Assembly: GCA_023846275.1 (NCBI GenBank)
Contig: CM043868.1
Coordinates: 8,575,653-8,639,652 of the forward strand
Source of the DNA: Vanilla planifolia
Taxonomy: Eukaryota > Streptophyta > Magnoliopsida > Asparagales > Orchidaceae
Reading direction: 5' to 3'
DNA length: 64,000 nucleotides
In this document: positions 12,610-24,787 of the stretch, one piece after another
How positions within the stretch are numbered: position 1 is the first letter of the stretch
How the letters are laid out: every line of letters begins with the position of its first letter
Translations under genes and position numbers: made by a program
Notes under the pieces: generated by a model
What the model was told of the DNA's origin: nothing
The model's database searches: none
Seen by the model: only the letters and a program-made list of their open reading frames with translations

Positions 12610-14580
12610 TGAACACTAAAAGGATTAAAAAATGCTTAAAAAATATAAAGTGACTAATGAATTAGGTAAGTATTAAATGGGTATGTACATGTTTATATTA
12701 TATACGTGATACTTATGCAACATGTAACTATTCATTTATTTTACATGTGTATAGATCTGGCATATGACATAATCATATTTGTAGGATATTTGCATGAAAT
12801 CAAATGTAGTTTTTCTTACCAATCCTAAGATAGTATTTCAACCTATGTTAACTAGCACATTGGTTAATGCACTTATTTTTGCTATTTAGTTATTTACCCC
12901 AAAGAAGAAAACAACTACTTATTTTAATGTACTAGAAAAATAAATGTGTGCTTTAAAGAAAAGAAATTTCAATGCATGCACATATAAATAATGTTAATTT
13001 ATGTGATACTCAGGTATTACTCAGGTTTGATGCCATTTGAGAGGAAAACTAATGTTGTGATGGAGTACGATGCATTTTCATACCTAACGAAAGAGCAAAA
13101 CCAAGAGGTAACTTCAATAGTGTTGGCAAGAGAGTGGGTGATTTAGCATATTGAAACTTTTTAAGGACAAAGCTCCTATTGTTCATGGGTATGTATTAAG
13201 TTGCATATGGTGACAACTATTGAATATGGGATCCATGGCTAAGCTTAATGTGGGTTGCAGAAGTGAAAGAATGTGTCATTTCTTTTTGAAATTTATGAAC
13301 TATTCTAAGTTGCTATGCATGTTTAGAATGGTAAAAAATTAGTCTTTGCCAATGCAATTACCATGGGAATCACTTGTTTTGTTTTTTTTTTTCATCTTAA
13401 AGATTGTATCATCTATCCATCGTCTTTGTTAAAGACTGGTCATTACTTAAAAGAGCACAAATTCTAATAAAAATCACATGATTTTGAGAAGAATAAGATA
13501 TGCATTTGATCATGTTAATGCTCCTAAAAAGAAAAAAGAAACTATAGTTGCAATGCTCCTCCAATGTATTGGTACTTCTTTTAGGATGCAAGTTAGAAAT
13601 TTTATATTTCTTATATACTTGTTCTCTTGACCAATAATGTAACATCTATATATTAAGAAAACTATCACTTATAATAAATCTAATATTAGTAGTTCAATCA
13701 TTGGAATACTAATACAAGTCTAGTCAAATAAGAAAGCAATATAGTTAATTGATATGGAGATGCGACATGGAACTTCATTGGAAGGGTGGCATGTTGGGGA
13801 GGGGGTACTTTTCCTTTGCAAGTAATAAACAAATCATTATCATTAAGGCATAGCCACAACTTCTTAGTATTTTACATTGAGCAATTGAGACATTTGCTCT
13901 AATGTTAAAATAAATTGTTGAATTATTTAAGCATATGTTTGTCTTTTTATTTTGTTCAATTATCTATGGAAATGAATCATGCTCATGAGAAACGATACAT
14001 TCCTTGGTTCGACACATTTATCATTTTATAATTTAGAACCCTATTTTGTACATGGATCTAGGTAGCAAATCCTTCCATATGATACTAGGCGTTCTTTTAT
14101 ACTTTTACAATTAATATAATATTTGTTGTATCCTATCATAGATCACTCATATCATACATGTCATTTAAGAACCAATAGTGAATAAAATTTGTGCATGTTT
14201 TGCATCAAATAAGGAATTGTCAAGGTTCAGACAGAGTGCTTCACCCATGGTTCAATCATGACCAATAACTATTAAAAACTATTAATTTGTAGCTCTTAAC
14301 TAATAATGATGGTTTTGCATAAGTCCTCTTGTCACAAAATTTTTTCACTTATGTTTTGACGAGAGATGAGACACTTTTATCACCTATATCTTGCTTTCAA
14401 TTTTTTAAGATACTTTGGTCTTTACAAAAAATATGTTAGTATTTCAAAAATCACTTCGAAAAACAGGTTATAAACATACCAACTTTTAGTTGATTTAACC
14501 AATTACAAATTTTAGCAATATTTTTTTAATTATATATTTTTTCTATTATAACAATGGTAACAAATAGTATTCATACTTTA
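12610..14580. other. No gene recognised upstream of the transporter gene
   Basis: AT-rich. A slightly more complex stretch at 13030-13330 has a short plus-strand frame beginning near 13030, but I recognise no family in it. The rest, including 13650-14580, shows no motif I can name and may hold distal promoter DNA of the gene at 15.17 kb. Confidence 0.4.
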
Positions 14581-14861
14581 AGGTAAAACCATTATTGCTT
14601 GCCTTTAAGGCTTCAAAATCCAATCTACCAAGTAATGTTACAAATGTACACTACAACCATTACTTGGTACGTGGGGCATCTCAAGGCAACCATGAGATGC
14701 AAGGAAAAGTAATCTTACACGCTTCACTTAGTCAACACGTAATGAGTCAAACGAGTGGCCCTTCAGAATTTTTTCTTTTATTTTACCAAAATTTTGTAAT
14801 AAGTTCACTTTAATATAGACACTACAAAGCTAATTACCGTACATGCATCTCCTAACACAAC

Positions 14862-14866
<5 letters not shown>

Positions 14867-14919
<53 letters not shown>
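14867..14919. repeat. (TA)n microsatellite in the upstream region of the transporter gene
   Basis: A TA run of about 53 bp ending about 255 bp upstream of the start codon at 15174. Runs like this vary in length between individuals, so it could alter promoter spacing; that is inference. Confidence 0.9.
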
Positions 14920-14923
<4 letters not shown>

Positions 14924-15121
14924 AGTTAACCAGATCAGTTCTTGACTAATAAGAGATGATTGGATACATTTGTAAATTTAGTAAATCAAATTTGTTACAT
15001 TCTTGTAACGTAATGTGGATTGACGCAGCAAGCCTTCAGTTACCTTTTTATTTTAACTACAGATATTTTTTATATTGCAAATTTAGAACATTGCTTCTTG
15101 CGGTCTCCCTGACCGCTTTGC

Positions 15122-15129
15122 CTATATAT
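15122..15129 (+). promoter_or_regulatory. Likely TATA box of the transporter gene
   Basis: ctatatat lies about 45 bp before the ATG at 15174. At the usual TATA-to-start distance, transcription would begin near 15150-15160, giving a short leader. The ATG itself is in a good context (gccATGg). Confidence 0.55.
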
Positions 15130-15173
15130 CAACCAGCGCTTATCCCTTTCTTCCCAAAAAGAAAGAGAAAGCC

Positions 15174-17550
15174 ATGGAATTGTGGGTATCACACGGATCA
15201 GAGGCGGGGAAGTGGCTGGGGTTCGTGACGGCGGTGTGGGTACAATGCGTCTCTGGAAACAACTACACCTTTTCCAACTACTCCGACGCGCTCAAATCCC
15301 TTATGAAACTCACCCAACTCGAGCTCAACAATCTCTCCGTCGCAAAGGACATCGGCAAGGCCTTTGGCATTCTCGCAGGCCTTGCCTCCGACCGTCTCTC
15401 CACATCCTCCCTTCTGCTCATCGGCTCCCTAGAGGGCCTCGTCGGCTACGGGGTCCAGTGGCTTGTCGTCCGTCAGTCCATTCCTCCGCTTCCATACTGG
15501 CAGGTACATGCGTCACTCAACTACGGTTCGCTTTGCGTTTCTTGTTCTTTTTTGCACATTTCCTCGATGACGTGTGGACCGTTGTCCAGATGTGCGTGTT
15601 TTTGTGTATGGGCGGCAACAGCACGACTTGGATGAACACGGCGGTGTTGGTAACCTGCATCCGCAACTTCCATCGAAACCGTGGGCCGGTGTCGGGTATC
15701 CTCAAGGCATTCGTCGGCCTAAGCACCGCTATCTTTACCGACATCTGCTCTGCTCTCTTCAACAACGACCCGGCCTCCTTTCTTCTCATGCTGGCCATCG
15801 CCCCAGGCGCCGTCTGCATCGCTGCCATGCTCTTCCTCCGGGAAACTCCACAGACTCTCGCCACAGAGGATAGCGAGAACCGCTACTTCTGGTGGATCGA
15901 CGCGGCCGCGATCATTATCGCCATATACCTCCTTGTTTTCGACTTGACCGGCGATCACGGAGTCCTAGTTGCTCGGATCTTCTCCGCAGGGCTCCTCGTT
16001 CTCCTCGTTACCCCGTCCATCGTGCCGGCTCATCTTTGGTTCAAGGCACGATCGGCCGCGCTGCAGGCGGCCAAAGAAGATCCGGAGGCAGCGGGGAATC
16101 GGATCCAGGAGCCACTGCTCCCCCACGTGGCCGTGAATGAAAGCCCTGTGGCACAGACGGTAGCGGATGGAGCAACGACGCCGAGGCTTGAAGAATGGAG
16201 TAAGCCGAAGCCGGAGATCGGTGAGGACCACACGATATGGGAAGCGATGCGCAAGTTGGAGTTCTGGGTATTGTTTGTGTCGTTCCTCTGTGGTGTCGGA
16301 ACAGGTTTAACAGTGATGAACAATATGGGCCAGATGGGGCTTGCCATGGGCTACGCAGACGTCTCCATCTTCGTGTCCCTATTAAGCATCCTCGGTTTCT
16401 TCGGCCGCATCGCCTCCGGCTCCATCTCCGAGCACTTCCTCAAGTAAGCCCTCTGTTTCTCTTACCCCCTCCGAGGAGTGACGGATTTGAACTTATTTGT
16501 GGAGATGCCCGTAAGATTTTTTTATAAGAATTAAATTATGATTTATGGTTGGATTAGGGAAAGTAGGGTAGCATTTTAGGAAGAATCTTCTTTTCATACT
16601 TCATAAATAAGGGATAATCACCTTTATTTTATATTAGAAGCATAGATCAACATAATGAAGCTTTAATATTTTTGTTCTGTTTAGTAAACAGTACAGTGAC
16701 AAGTTTTATGCCTTCCCTTAGGTTGAACGGGACTCGCTGCTGGCCTGCAAACCAGCACACAGTTTTCTTGCAATTTATTAATAGGCTGTTAGATTTATTG
16801 TGCCTGCTTTGTAATAATTTTCTCATAAAAAAGTATGAAAAAAAAAGAAATTGTGTTTTTTACAGACTTTTCTAGAAGACGAAAATTTGATTGATTTTAA
16901 AATTTTATTTATAAAATTGGATGTTATTTTATGATTCCAGTTGCATAAGAGCAGCAATTGATTTCATGTTGTTATCCATAGTTTAGTTTGTGTCACAATT
17001 AGACTGTTAAGCTCAGTTTGTTCCTCACAATAGAACAGCTTTGTTGACTTGCTACTTCGATTTGAACAGGAGGAGTGGAACGCCAAGACCATTGTGGAAT
17101 GCAGCTTCACAGATCTTAATGGCCATTGGCTATGTGATCTTGGCCCTGGCCTTGCCGGGATCCCTCTACATCGGCTCAATGGTGGTCGGCCTCTGCTACG
17201 GCATCCGCCTTGCAATAACCGTCCCAACTGCATCGGAGCTGTTTGGTCTCAAGTACTACGGTCTCATCTACAACATCCTCATCCTCAACCTCCCCCTCGG
17301 TTCCTTCCTCTTCTCCGGCCTCGTCGCAGGCCTTCTTTACGATGCTGAGGCCACCGGGATCACCGGAGGGGGGAACACGTGCGTCGGTGGGCATTGCTAT
17401 CGTCTGGTCTTCGTCATCATGGCCTTGGCGTGCATCGTTGGGTTTGCTTTGGACGTTTTTCTGGCTATGAGGACCAAGATGGTGTACCTAAGGATCCATG
17501 CCAATAAGAAGCCGAAGAAGGCCAAGCAACAACAGACAGTTCTGAGTTAG
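15174..17550 (+). CDS. Nodulin-like / NFD4-type major facilitator superfamily transporter, three exons
   Basis: Exons are 15174-15503, 15590-16443 and 17070-17550, giving 1,665 bp and 554 residues. Introns of 86 bp (gtacat...ccag, phase 0) and 626 bp (gtaagc...acag, phase 2) have consensus ends, and all joins keep frame. The product is a polytopic membrane protein of the plant Nodulin-like plus MFS family that includes NUCLEAR FUSION DEFECTIVE 4. The length is normal for that family. Seen: an N-terminal segment with the SGNNYTFSNYS motif (residues 27-37), MCVFLCMGGNSTTWMNTAVLV at the start of exon 2 (from 111), a hydrophilic loop with no membrane segments at about 262-330, and a second half with the FFGRIASGSISE motif (about 380-391). 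The C-terminus is Lys-rich. The substrate cannot be told from sequence; relatives are tied to organelle, metal or lipid-related roles. No break is seen, and the exons are GC-rich against AT-rich flanks. Family very sure, function unknown. Confidence 0.95.
15504..15589 (+). other. Intron 1 of the transporter gene (86 bp)
   Basis: Starts cag|gtacatg and ends gttgtccag|atgtgc. Reading through it leaves the transporter frame and meets a stop. Splicing restores the highly conserved PYWQ-MCVFLC junction of the family. Confidence 0.93.
16444..17069 (+). other. Intron 2 of the transporter gene (626 bp)
   Basis: Donor ctcaa|gtaagc, acceptor tgaacag|gagg. The split codon aa+g gives Lys395. Much more AT-rich than the exons, with a T-rich tract ahead of the acceptor. 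Nothing else is recognised inside. Confidence 0.93.
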
Positions 17551-18640
17551 CAATTCTGTGTTTGTTTTTTCAGGTTATTGCTGTTGCTTTGTGTGGTTTC
17601 AACGCAAGGAAAACTTATATTTTGTCTCACTTTATGGTCTAATCAATTTATTATGAAGAGAGGGTTTAATCATCTGAGAACTCAAATAAGTCTTAACAGA
17701 AGAGGGCAAACACCAAAGAACTCAAATAACTTACCAAGAACTCCAAAATATATCAATATGGTTACAGATTTTAGTCCAATTAAGTAAAGATTACTAAATG
17801 ATGTGGAGCATTTTCACTTGTTATTGAGGATATAACCACGAATCTAGACTGAAATAAATGTTTTTCTACGTGTAATTATCTATTTATCAAAGATTTTATT
17901 CTTTATTATTGATTTTTTCAAATTATTTTTATTATGTATAGGAATGTTAAATGTAGGTTTTGTATTTATCATGGTGGGAATTCCAGTCAGGAGACATGTA
18001 GGCCTGTTCTTGTTGGACCAAGATTGGAAGCCCACTTAGCCAAATGGTAACATTAGCTATGAATCTTGAAACACATGATGGCTCTTGAACCACATGATTG
18101 TTAGCAATAATTATTGAAATGTGAGGTCAAGGTAATTCCTTCATGAATAGGAAGGGAAATGAGAATGTGCATTTGTTGATATAGATTCATAATATTTTAG
18201 TCTATATAAGTAGTCTTGACACTTTTTTTGTTTACATGAGATTTCCAGCCATATGGAGAGTTTGTAGCAATCCTTGAGAGAGGTTGTTACTTGCAATTGA
18301 AGCGTCAATGTTATCGTCATCTGGTAGAAGTGTTGTATCCTTGATGGCACTATTTTTAACTATGTAAGCTTTGTGGAAGGAAGGTCATGTCTTCATTGTT
18401 TTATTTTTCAATTGTTTTAGTTTTTCTCATATCATATAAACATTATTTTTTATTTTATTTGAATATCGTTCTACTTAATTGTTATTTGAAATTTTATCTT
18501 TGGACCACCTTATTCAAAAAAATATATTTCTTTGATTTTATTGTATTCTATTTGGGAGTGAATTTTTATTATGCAATTTTTGTAAGAGTTATTCGAAAGC
18601 GTTTTATATACAGTTCATAATCACATAAGAAACTTTATAA
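17551..18640. other. 3' flank of the transporter gene; no further gene seen
   Basis: It should hold the 3' UTR. AATAAA occurs at 17853-17858, about 300 bp past the stop, and is a possible polyadenylation signal. The remainder is AT-rich without a recognisable product. Confidence 0.4.
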
Positions 18641-19720
18641 TCTCTTTTTATCATATTTATATTGTGCATAATTTAGTAAATGAATTCCTTACATTGCATA
18701 TCTAAATTTTGTTCTAAAATTAAAATTATTTTGATTGGATTGCCTATATAAATATGATATGACTTTTAATGTGTATTATATATTCTAAATTATAAAATTA
18801 AGTCAAGTGAGTTGTAATTATGTATGTTTAGATGTAATAATGTTAATTTTTTTTAAATGTGATATTTATGGACTAAATATCATTAAATTGATATTATTTT
18901 GAGAAGTATGTCAAAGTTTCGATCAAAATTAAAACTTTTATTAGAGCAAATAATTGAGAAGAACACTCCAACAAGAATCCAATAATATTGAGTAAGTAAA
19001 AATCTAAGATATAGATAATTAATTATGAATATTTAAATAAAAATAAAATATATATATATGAGTATCTCAATTGTTGGTGGGCATAATATTCATTTCTAAC
19101 CCAAAGAGAAAAGTTCAATGTGAATTTTCGATGGGATAACCAAGTAAATAAAAGAGAAATTAAACGAGATGGTGAAGTCTTTGGTAAAGAAAGAAAAAAA
19201 GAGAGAAAATGCTTGGTTAGAGAAGAAAAGTAAGGAAGAGTAAGAAGAAAAGGTGAGGAGAGTCAGTGGAAATGATTAGGAGCAATCACTACAACTTAGT
19301 GAAGAAGGTAAGAAAAAGGACAAAAAAAAGAGAAGATACAAATAGCTACTAGAAGAAGGAAATCTAGTGCAACAAGTGAAATTAGAAAAAGATAAGGATT
19401 TGATTTATATAGTTGTTTAACTTGGTTCTATGCAAATTTAGGTGGTGTTAAGTTCCTATAAGAGTCAGAATTGAGGTTAAAGTGGCTTGGAAATGATCTA
19501 ATGAAGATTGAAAATTGTTTTGAATGGAATCCAAGAAGTGGAAGAAATAAGTTTAGCCATCTGAGGAAGCTAGTATAAGGATGATAGGTTCAACAATCTT
19601 TGTATGATCATTCAAAATTAATTGGAATAAGTGATTAGATTAGTCTAGTTAGTCATCATACTAGGGTTTATAAGTATATCATACAAGCATGATAAACTGC
19701 AAAGGTAAAAAAATGACATT

Positions 19721-19746
19721 GTACAAGTATGATATCATACTTGTAC
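19721..19746. repeat. Perfect 26-bp palindrome
   Basis: The half-site GTACAAGTATGAT is followed at once by its exact reverse complement, with no spacer. Shorter imperfect relatives (catacaag, agtatgat) are scattered through 19600-19960 and 21280-21420. Confidence 0.95.
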
Positions 19747-20339
19747 GATCAATCTAGTTAAGTTGAATAAAGAATTGGATGAGTCTATTTGATTTCATAT
19801 AAGTAATTATAAGAAAATCATACCAGTACAATGAGTTTGATCATTTAGAGGCTAAAAAGGGATGTATTAATTAAGTCTAGTAAGAATGGAGAATATGATC
19901 ATACAAGGATTGTGGCACATATTATATAAATTGATAGGTTTGAGTCGATTAATGTATGCTAGGCTTATAGATCATATCAAACAATATAGAAAACTATATT
20001 GTTGATCCATAGGAAACAAAAGTTTGGATAATGAATAAGAAAAGTATAATAAGGAATTCATGTTATGCCACAGTAGAATGAGAGGACTTGTACAATATGA
20101 TATAATGATGATAACATAAAGAATGAAGGAAATTCTTTATTTACGTCAAATAAAAGAAACTTTTTGACAGATATAATATATGGGGTTATGTACTAACTTA
20201 ATTCTATACATTTTTCATTGTAGTTAACTTAACAAATGAGAGCACAATAATGAATTTTCATCTTAGATTTAGAAAGATAAATCCAATAATGTAAATTCAA
20301 TGGAATATTTTTATATGATTTAAATGATTTTAATTATAA

Positions 20340-20345
<6 letters not shown>

Positions 20346-20375
<30 letters not shown>
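20346..20375. repeat. (TA)n microsatellite
   Basis: A run of about 30 bp within the first LTR-like unit. Confidence 0.9.
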
Positions 20376-20377
<2 letters not shown>

Positions 20378-20552
20378 CAAGATTTATGATATTTTATTTA
20401 CATGTAGTTATTCTTGTATTTGACTATACATGAATCTTATTACCATATATTTATATGAATTCTATAAACACTTGAATTTAATTATTATAAATAGCCCAAA
20501 ATCATAATATTTATTACATATCATAAATCATGAAATTAAGTCAATAGAGATG

Positions 20553-20556
<4 letters not shown>

Positions 20557-20614
<58 letters not shown>
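20557..20614. repeat. (TA)n microsatellite
   Basis: A run of about 58 bp near the junction of the two LTR-like units. Confidence 0.9.
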
Positions 20615-20616
<2 letters not shown>

Positions 20617-22889
20617 CAAGTCAAAATTTTAAAATATGATATATATGAGTTAAATATTATTAAAATTTATGTGATGTTAAGAAGCATGTCATAGTTTCAA
20701 ATATAGTAAAAATGTTTGTTATTTATCATTTGAAAATGATTTTTTAAATGGAATACAAAAGTAATTTTCCAAAATTTTTAAAGGTATAAAGGAAGACTTT
20801 AACAACCATTGCTTAACCAACTCAACAACAAATGAACATGAGGTTTTAGATGTGTTAAGTAAAGGAATGAGAGGGGAAGGAGATTAATTGAGAAAGCTTA
20901 AGTAGAAAGAGAAAGAGAAGGAAAAGGAGAAGAGCTTAGGTAGAGAGAAAGGTTAAAGAAGGAGAAGGAGAAGGTGCATAAGAGAGTGGAACTTATTACT
21001 ATAGCTTAGAGGAAGGGTTTGAAAGTAATAAGAGATGAGAAGATGCATTAGGAAGCTATTAAATGGTTAATTGGAGAAGGAAAAAAAATAGAGAAAGGTA
21101 ACAAACTAGAAAAATCAAGAGTTAATTTATATTCTTTGAGTTTATTTAATTTGGTTTTATGCAAATTTAAGTAGGGAAAGGTCGTTACATGGGTTATAAA
21201 TGATATTAAAATATTTTAAAAAGGATTTATTAATGTTAAAAAGGGTTTGGATTAAAATTAAGAGATTTAAATTAATAAAGTATTGCATATGTATATCATA
21301 CAAGTATAATATTCAATCATATTTATATAATTAATTTAAACCAAGTAGAATAAGGGATCATATTAATCTTAGTACTCATCGTATAAGGGTTTATAAGTAA
21401 ATCATATAGGTGTGATGGCACAATCATATTGGGCAATGTGTTGTAAGTCAATAAGAATTGGGTTGGCATTTACATCACTCAAGTATTAATGGTCTTATAG
21501 TGTTCATACATTCTTTTTAAGGGAGGTTAGAATAAAGAATTTTATGAATCTATTGGGTATCATATAAGTAATTAAGAAGAGATTATATGAGTACCATAGG
21601 TTTGATTGTACTATATAATTAATAAGAGGTTAAGGGGGTGTGAATCAACTAAGTACACTACAAAATAACAATATGATCACACACGAAAAATGGTTCTTGT
21701 CATACAAGTCAATTGATGTTGAATCAATATGAGGTTAGTTGTTTTGATTATACTAGTACAATAATGTTTATCATACTATATAATTATATAAATTTTAGTT
21801 CATTTAGGCTTATGTGTAAGCAAGAGATTAGATATATTTTACAATATGATATATTATACTGTATGATCAATATAAAATAAATGACTAACAATTAGTTCAA
21901 ACAGGTTATTAAGTAAGAAAAATCATATTATATAATATTCAATATTATATTGTATGATTAGTTTATGGTGGCTAAGATTAAAAAGTCACATTAGTATATT
22001 AAGGAATCGCATGTGAGCTTATAAGGAGATTGCATAATTATAATATAGATGATTGAACTATATAATCGGTATTAGTTCAAAAGAGAATATCAGTCAAGGT
22101 AAAGACGTTATAGATAGTATTATATGATGTTCAAGATCATATTGTATTAATAATTAAAGATCAAATTATATAACATGAGGATGGGGAAAAGTTCTAATCA
22201 TATTGTACGATAAGAGAAATCATATAATACAATGATTTTAAAAATAGAAAATAAAAAGAAACATTATGTTATTTATGTGACTTGGCATAATAATGATTGT
22301 GTATCATATAAGGAGTCAAATAATAATTTTGTTATATGCATTTCATTGAAGGAAAGAAAAAGGATAGAAATACCGAATGAGGAAAATTCATGATGATTCC
22401 AATAAATAAATTTTATAACCTATAATGTAAATATAATATTATATTTTTATATGTTTTTGAAATATTTCACTTGGATTCCATTATATCAATATATTAATAA
22501 GATTTATGATATTTTATTCACATGTTATTTTTATACTGATTTAATATGAATTCTATTCACATGTTTTTATTATGTACTATAGTATCAATTGTTTCACACT
22601 AATATAAAGGTAAAACCATAAAAGATAATCAAATATGGATATGAACATATGTTTGGCTATATAATAAACACCATTATCATATTGCATGGTGTTGTAAGTT
22701 AATTAGAAAGAATAACACGAAAAGTTAATAATGGATTTTTTGAGACATTATTCTCATTATTTTTGGACAAAGATGTCTTTACAGGTGATATGACCTTGTT
22801 TAATAGGACAATAATATCCTCAGGATGATGATGCCCTTATATGTAGGTATATTTTGAGCCATTAGTACAATATACAAGTTGGGTAAGAA

Positions 22890-23105
22890 AAGATGTCTTT
22901 TTTTTTATTAATATTTTTAAATAATATTTTTAATCAAGTTTGAGATTAAGATATACTTTCTAAGGTTTCATCATTATTTTCATATTTTTTACGTATAAAC
23001 AATATATTTAAGAAATTAACTTGATCAAATTCAAATATACTTGATCACAATATCATTATTTTAATTTTAAGGTTTGTCTTATCTTAATTTAGGTGGCTAT
23101 TATAA
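22890..23105 (-). repeat. Start of the 3' LTR of the large gypsy element
   Basis: Shares an almost continuous match with 31600-31787 (for example, around ttaagaaatt-a-ttgat-aaatt). Below about 22890 the match to the 5' LTR is lost, so the LTR is truncated or interrupted there. Confidence 0.6.
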
Positions 23106-24787
23106 TATTTTTCTCTCTTGTAAAATTTTTATCCAAAAAGTTTAAAAAACTTTAAATATTGCTTTATCATATTTGCTTTCAATTTTTAAATAATTTTTCT
23201 TTCTATTTAACCTTTATATAGAACTTTTAAACATATGAATGATGTTGTTTCTTAACCTCTTCTTTTTTCTATCAAGTATCTTCATGGGTAATGCCAAGTA
23301 AGTTTATCTAGATTTTCATATCTGGATCCACATAGCTAATCACATGAGTGAAATCTTGAATGTGTACTCAAAGAGGTGGTAAAGCAATATGGTATGCAAC
23401 TTGCCCAACTCTTATGATGCCTTTTGTTGAATTCATTTTAATGAAAACATACTCTCCACTTGAAATTTTATCAATATATAATTTCCATCATAATAGATTT
23501 TCTATCTATCTTAGGTTATTTTTATTGTCTTAAATAATTTTGATCTTTTCAATAGCCTCTACAAAAAACTTAGGACCCAACAAAATCCTTTCATTACCTT
23601 CATTCCAATATAATGGTAATAGATTTTTTTTCTTTCATAAAGTGCTATATATAATGCCATCTTATTACTAAACTAATAGCTATTATTGTAAATAAATTTT
23701 ACCAATGGTAAGTGATTTCCCTAGTCTCAACCAAAGTCCATTTTTTATAATTCTTTTTCTTTTTAACCATCCATTTAAAGATGAAAGGATGTGTTGAACT
23801 TCAAACTCATAACAAAAGATTCATATATAACTTTTTAGAAATGATAAATGAATTTAGGATATCTATCAAATATAATGAACTTTGGTACTTGTTGCAACTT
23901 GACAATTTGATTCATATATACTTCGGTTAGTTTCTCAACATGATAAGTTGTTTTAATAGCAAGGAAATGAGCAAAGTTGTCATACTAAATCATGTATCAT
24001 AAGTGAGTAAACCAACCAATAAATCTATTGCCATTATCTCTCACTTTTATTGAAGAATAAGTAAGAGATGTAATAATCTCCCAAGCTTTTATTATTCTCC
24101 TTTCAACTATTAATAGATCAAACACCTTTAAGCCTAGTTAGAAACATCTTTTTTAAACCCTGGCCAACATTGCTATCTTAACTCCTTATACATCTTATTT
24201 TATCTTAAGTGAATTGAATATCAAGAGTTGTAAGTTTCTTTTAATAATAATTTCTTAAGTTGCTGATGTTTTAGTATAAATAACCTATCTAGAATCTGAG
24301 TAAGCAAGCCTACTCTAATTAAAGTTTAGATTTTCATTCTTCTTGCAACCCCTAAATTATCTTTTATACTTTAGCATTTTTAGCCTAATCTTCCTTAATG
24401 GAGGCTAAACAATCTGGTCTTACTAAAAAATGTGTTAGTAAAGTCATATTTTTTTATTATCTTCTTTAAATTGTATCTTAATTATCTCAAAAATTTAATT
24501 ATTTTTTCTTTTATAGTAAAGAGGCTACCAACACTATCTTTTTATCTTAGAGCATCTACAACTATGATTAGGCTTTTCCAAAATAAAAAGCGATTTTCAT
24601 AACATAATATTTAATATACTCCAACCATATTTATTGTGTAGGATTCAATTTTTTCTAAGTAATAAGGCACTTTAAACTCTAACAATTAGTAAAAATCACA
24701 CATTTAATTCTATATAGATAATATCTCTAAATCTTTAAGACAATTATAACTTTCAACTCTAGGTCATGCATAGGATAGTTCTTTTTG

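Larger units (their letters stand above)
18640..22560. repeat. Two diverged copies of a ~2-kb LTR-like unit, in direct orientation
   Basis: About 18640-20540 and 20541-22560 share matching landmarks in the same order: tcatgaaattaagtcaa-type starts, a purine-rich GAGA/AAGG stretch (19170-19330 and 20865-20990), cttggttctatgcaaattta (from 19421) against ttggttttatgcaaattta (from 21151), blocks rich in catacaagtatgat-like motifs, and gatttatgatattttatt (20381 and 22501). The landmark offset shifts from about 1.73 to 2.12 kb, so the second copy has extra sequence. The composition suggests plus-strand LTRs of a decayed gypsy element, either adjacent to each other or left after internal loss. No coding motif lies between them. 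Confidence 0.6.

Noticed and set aside
15182-15589. A longer single-exon frame running into exon 2 of the transporter
   Set aside because: Its first part is out of frame with the true exon 1. Splicing 15503 to 15590 gives the conserved family junction and a normal N-terminus.
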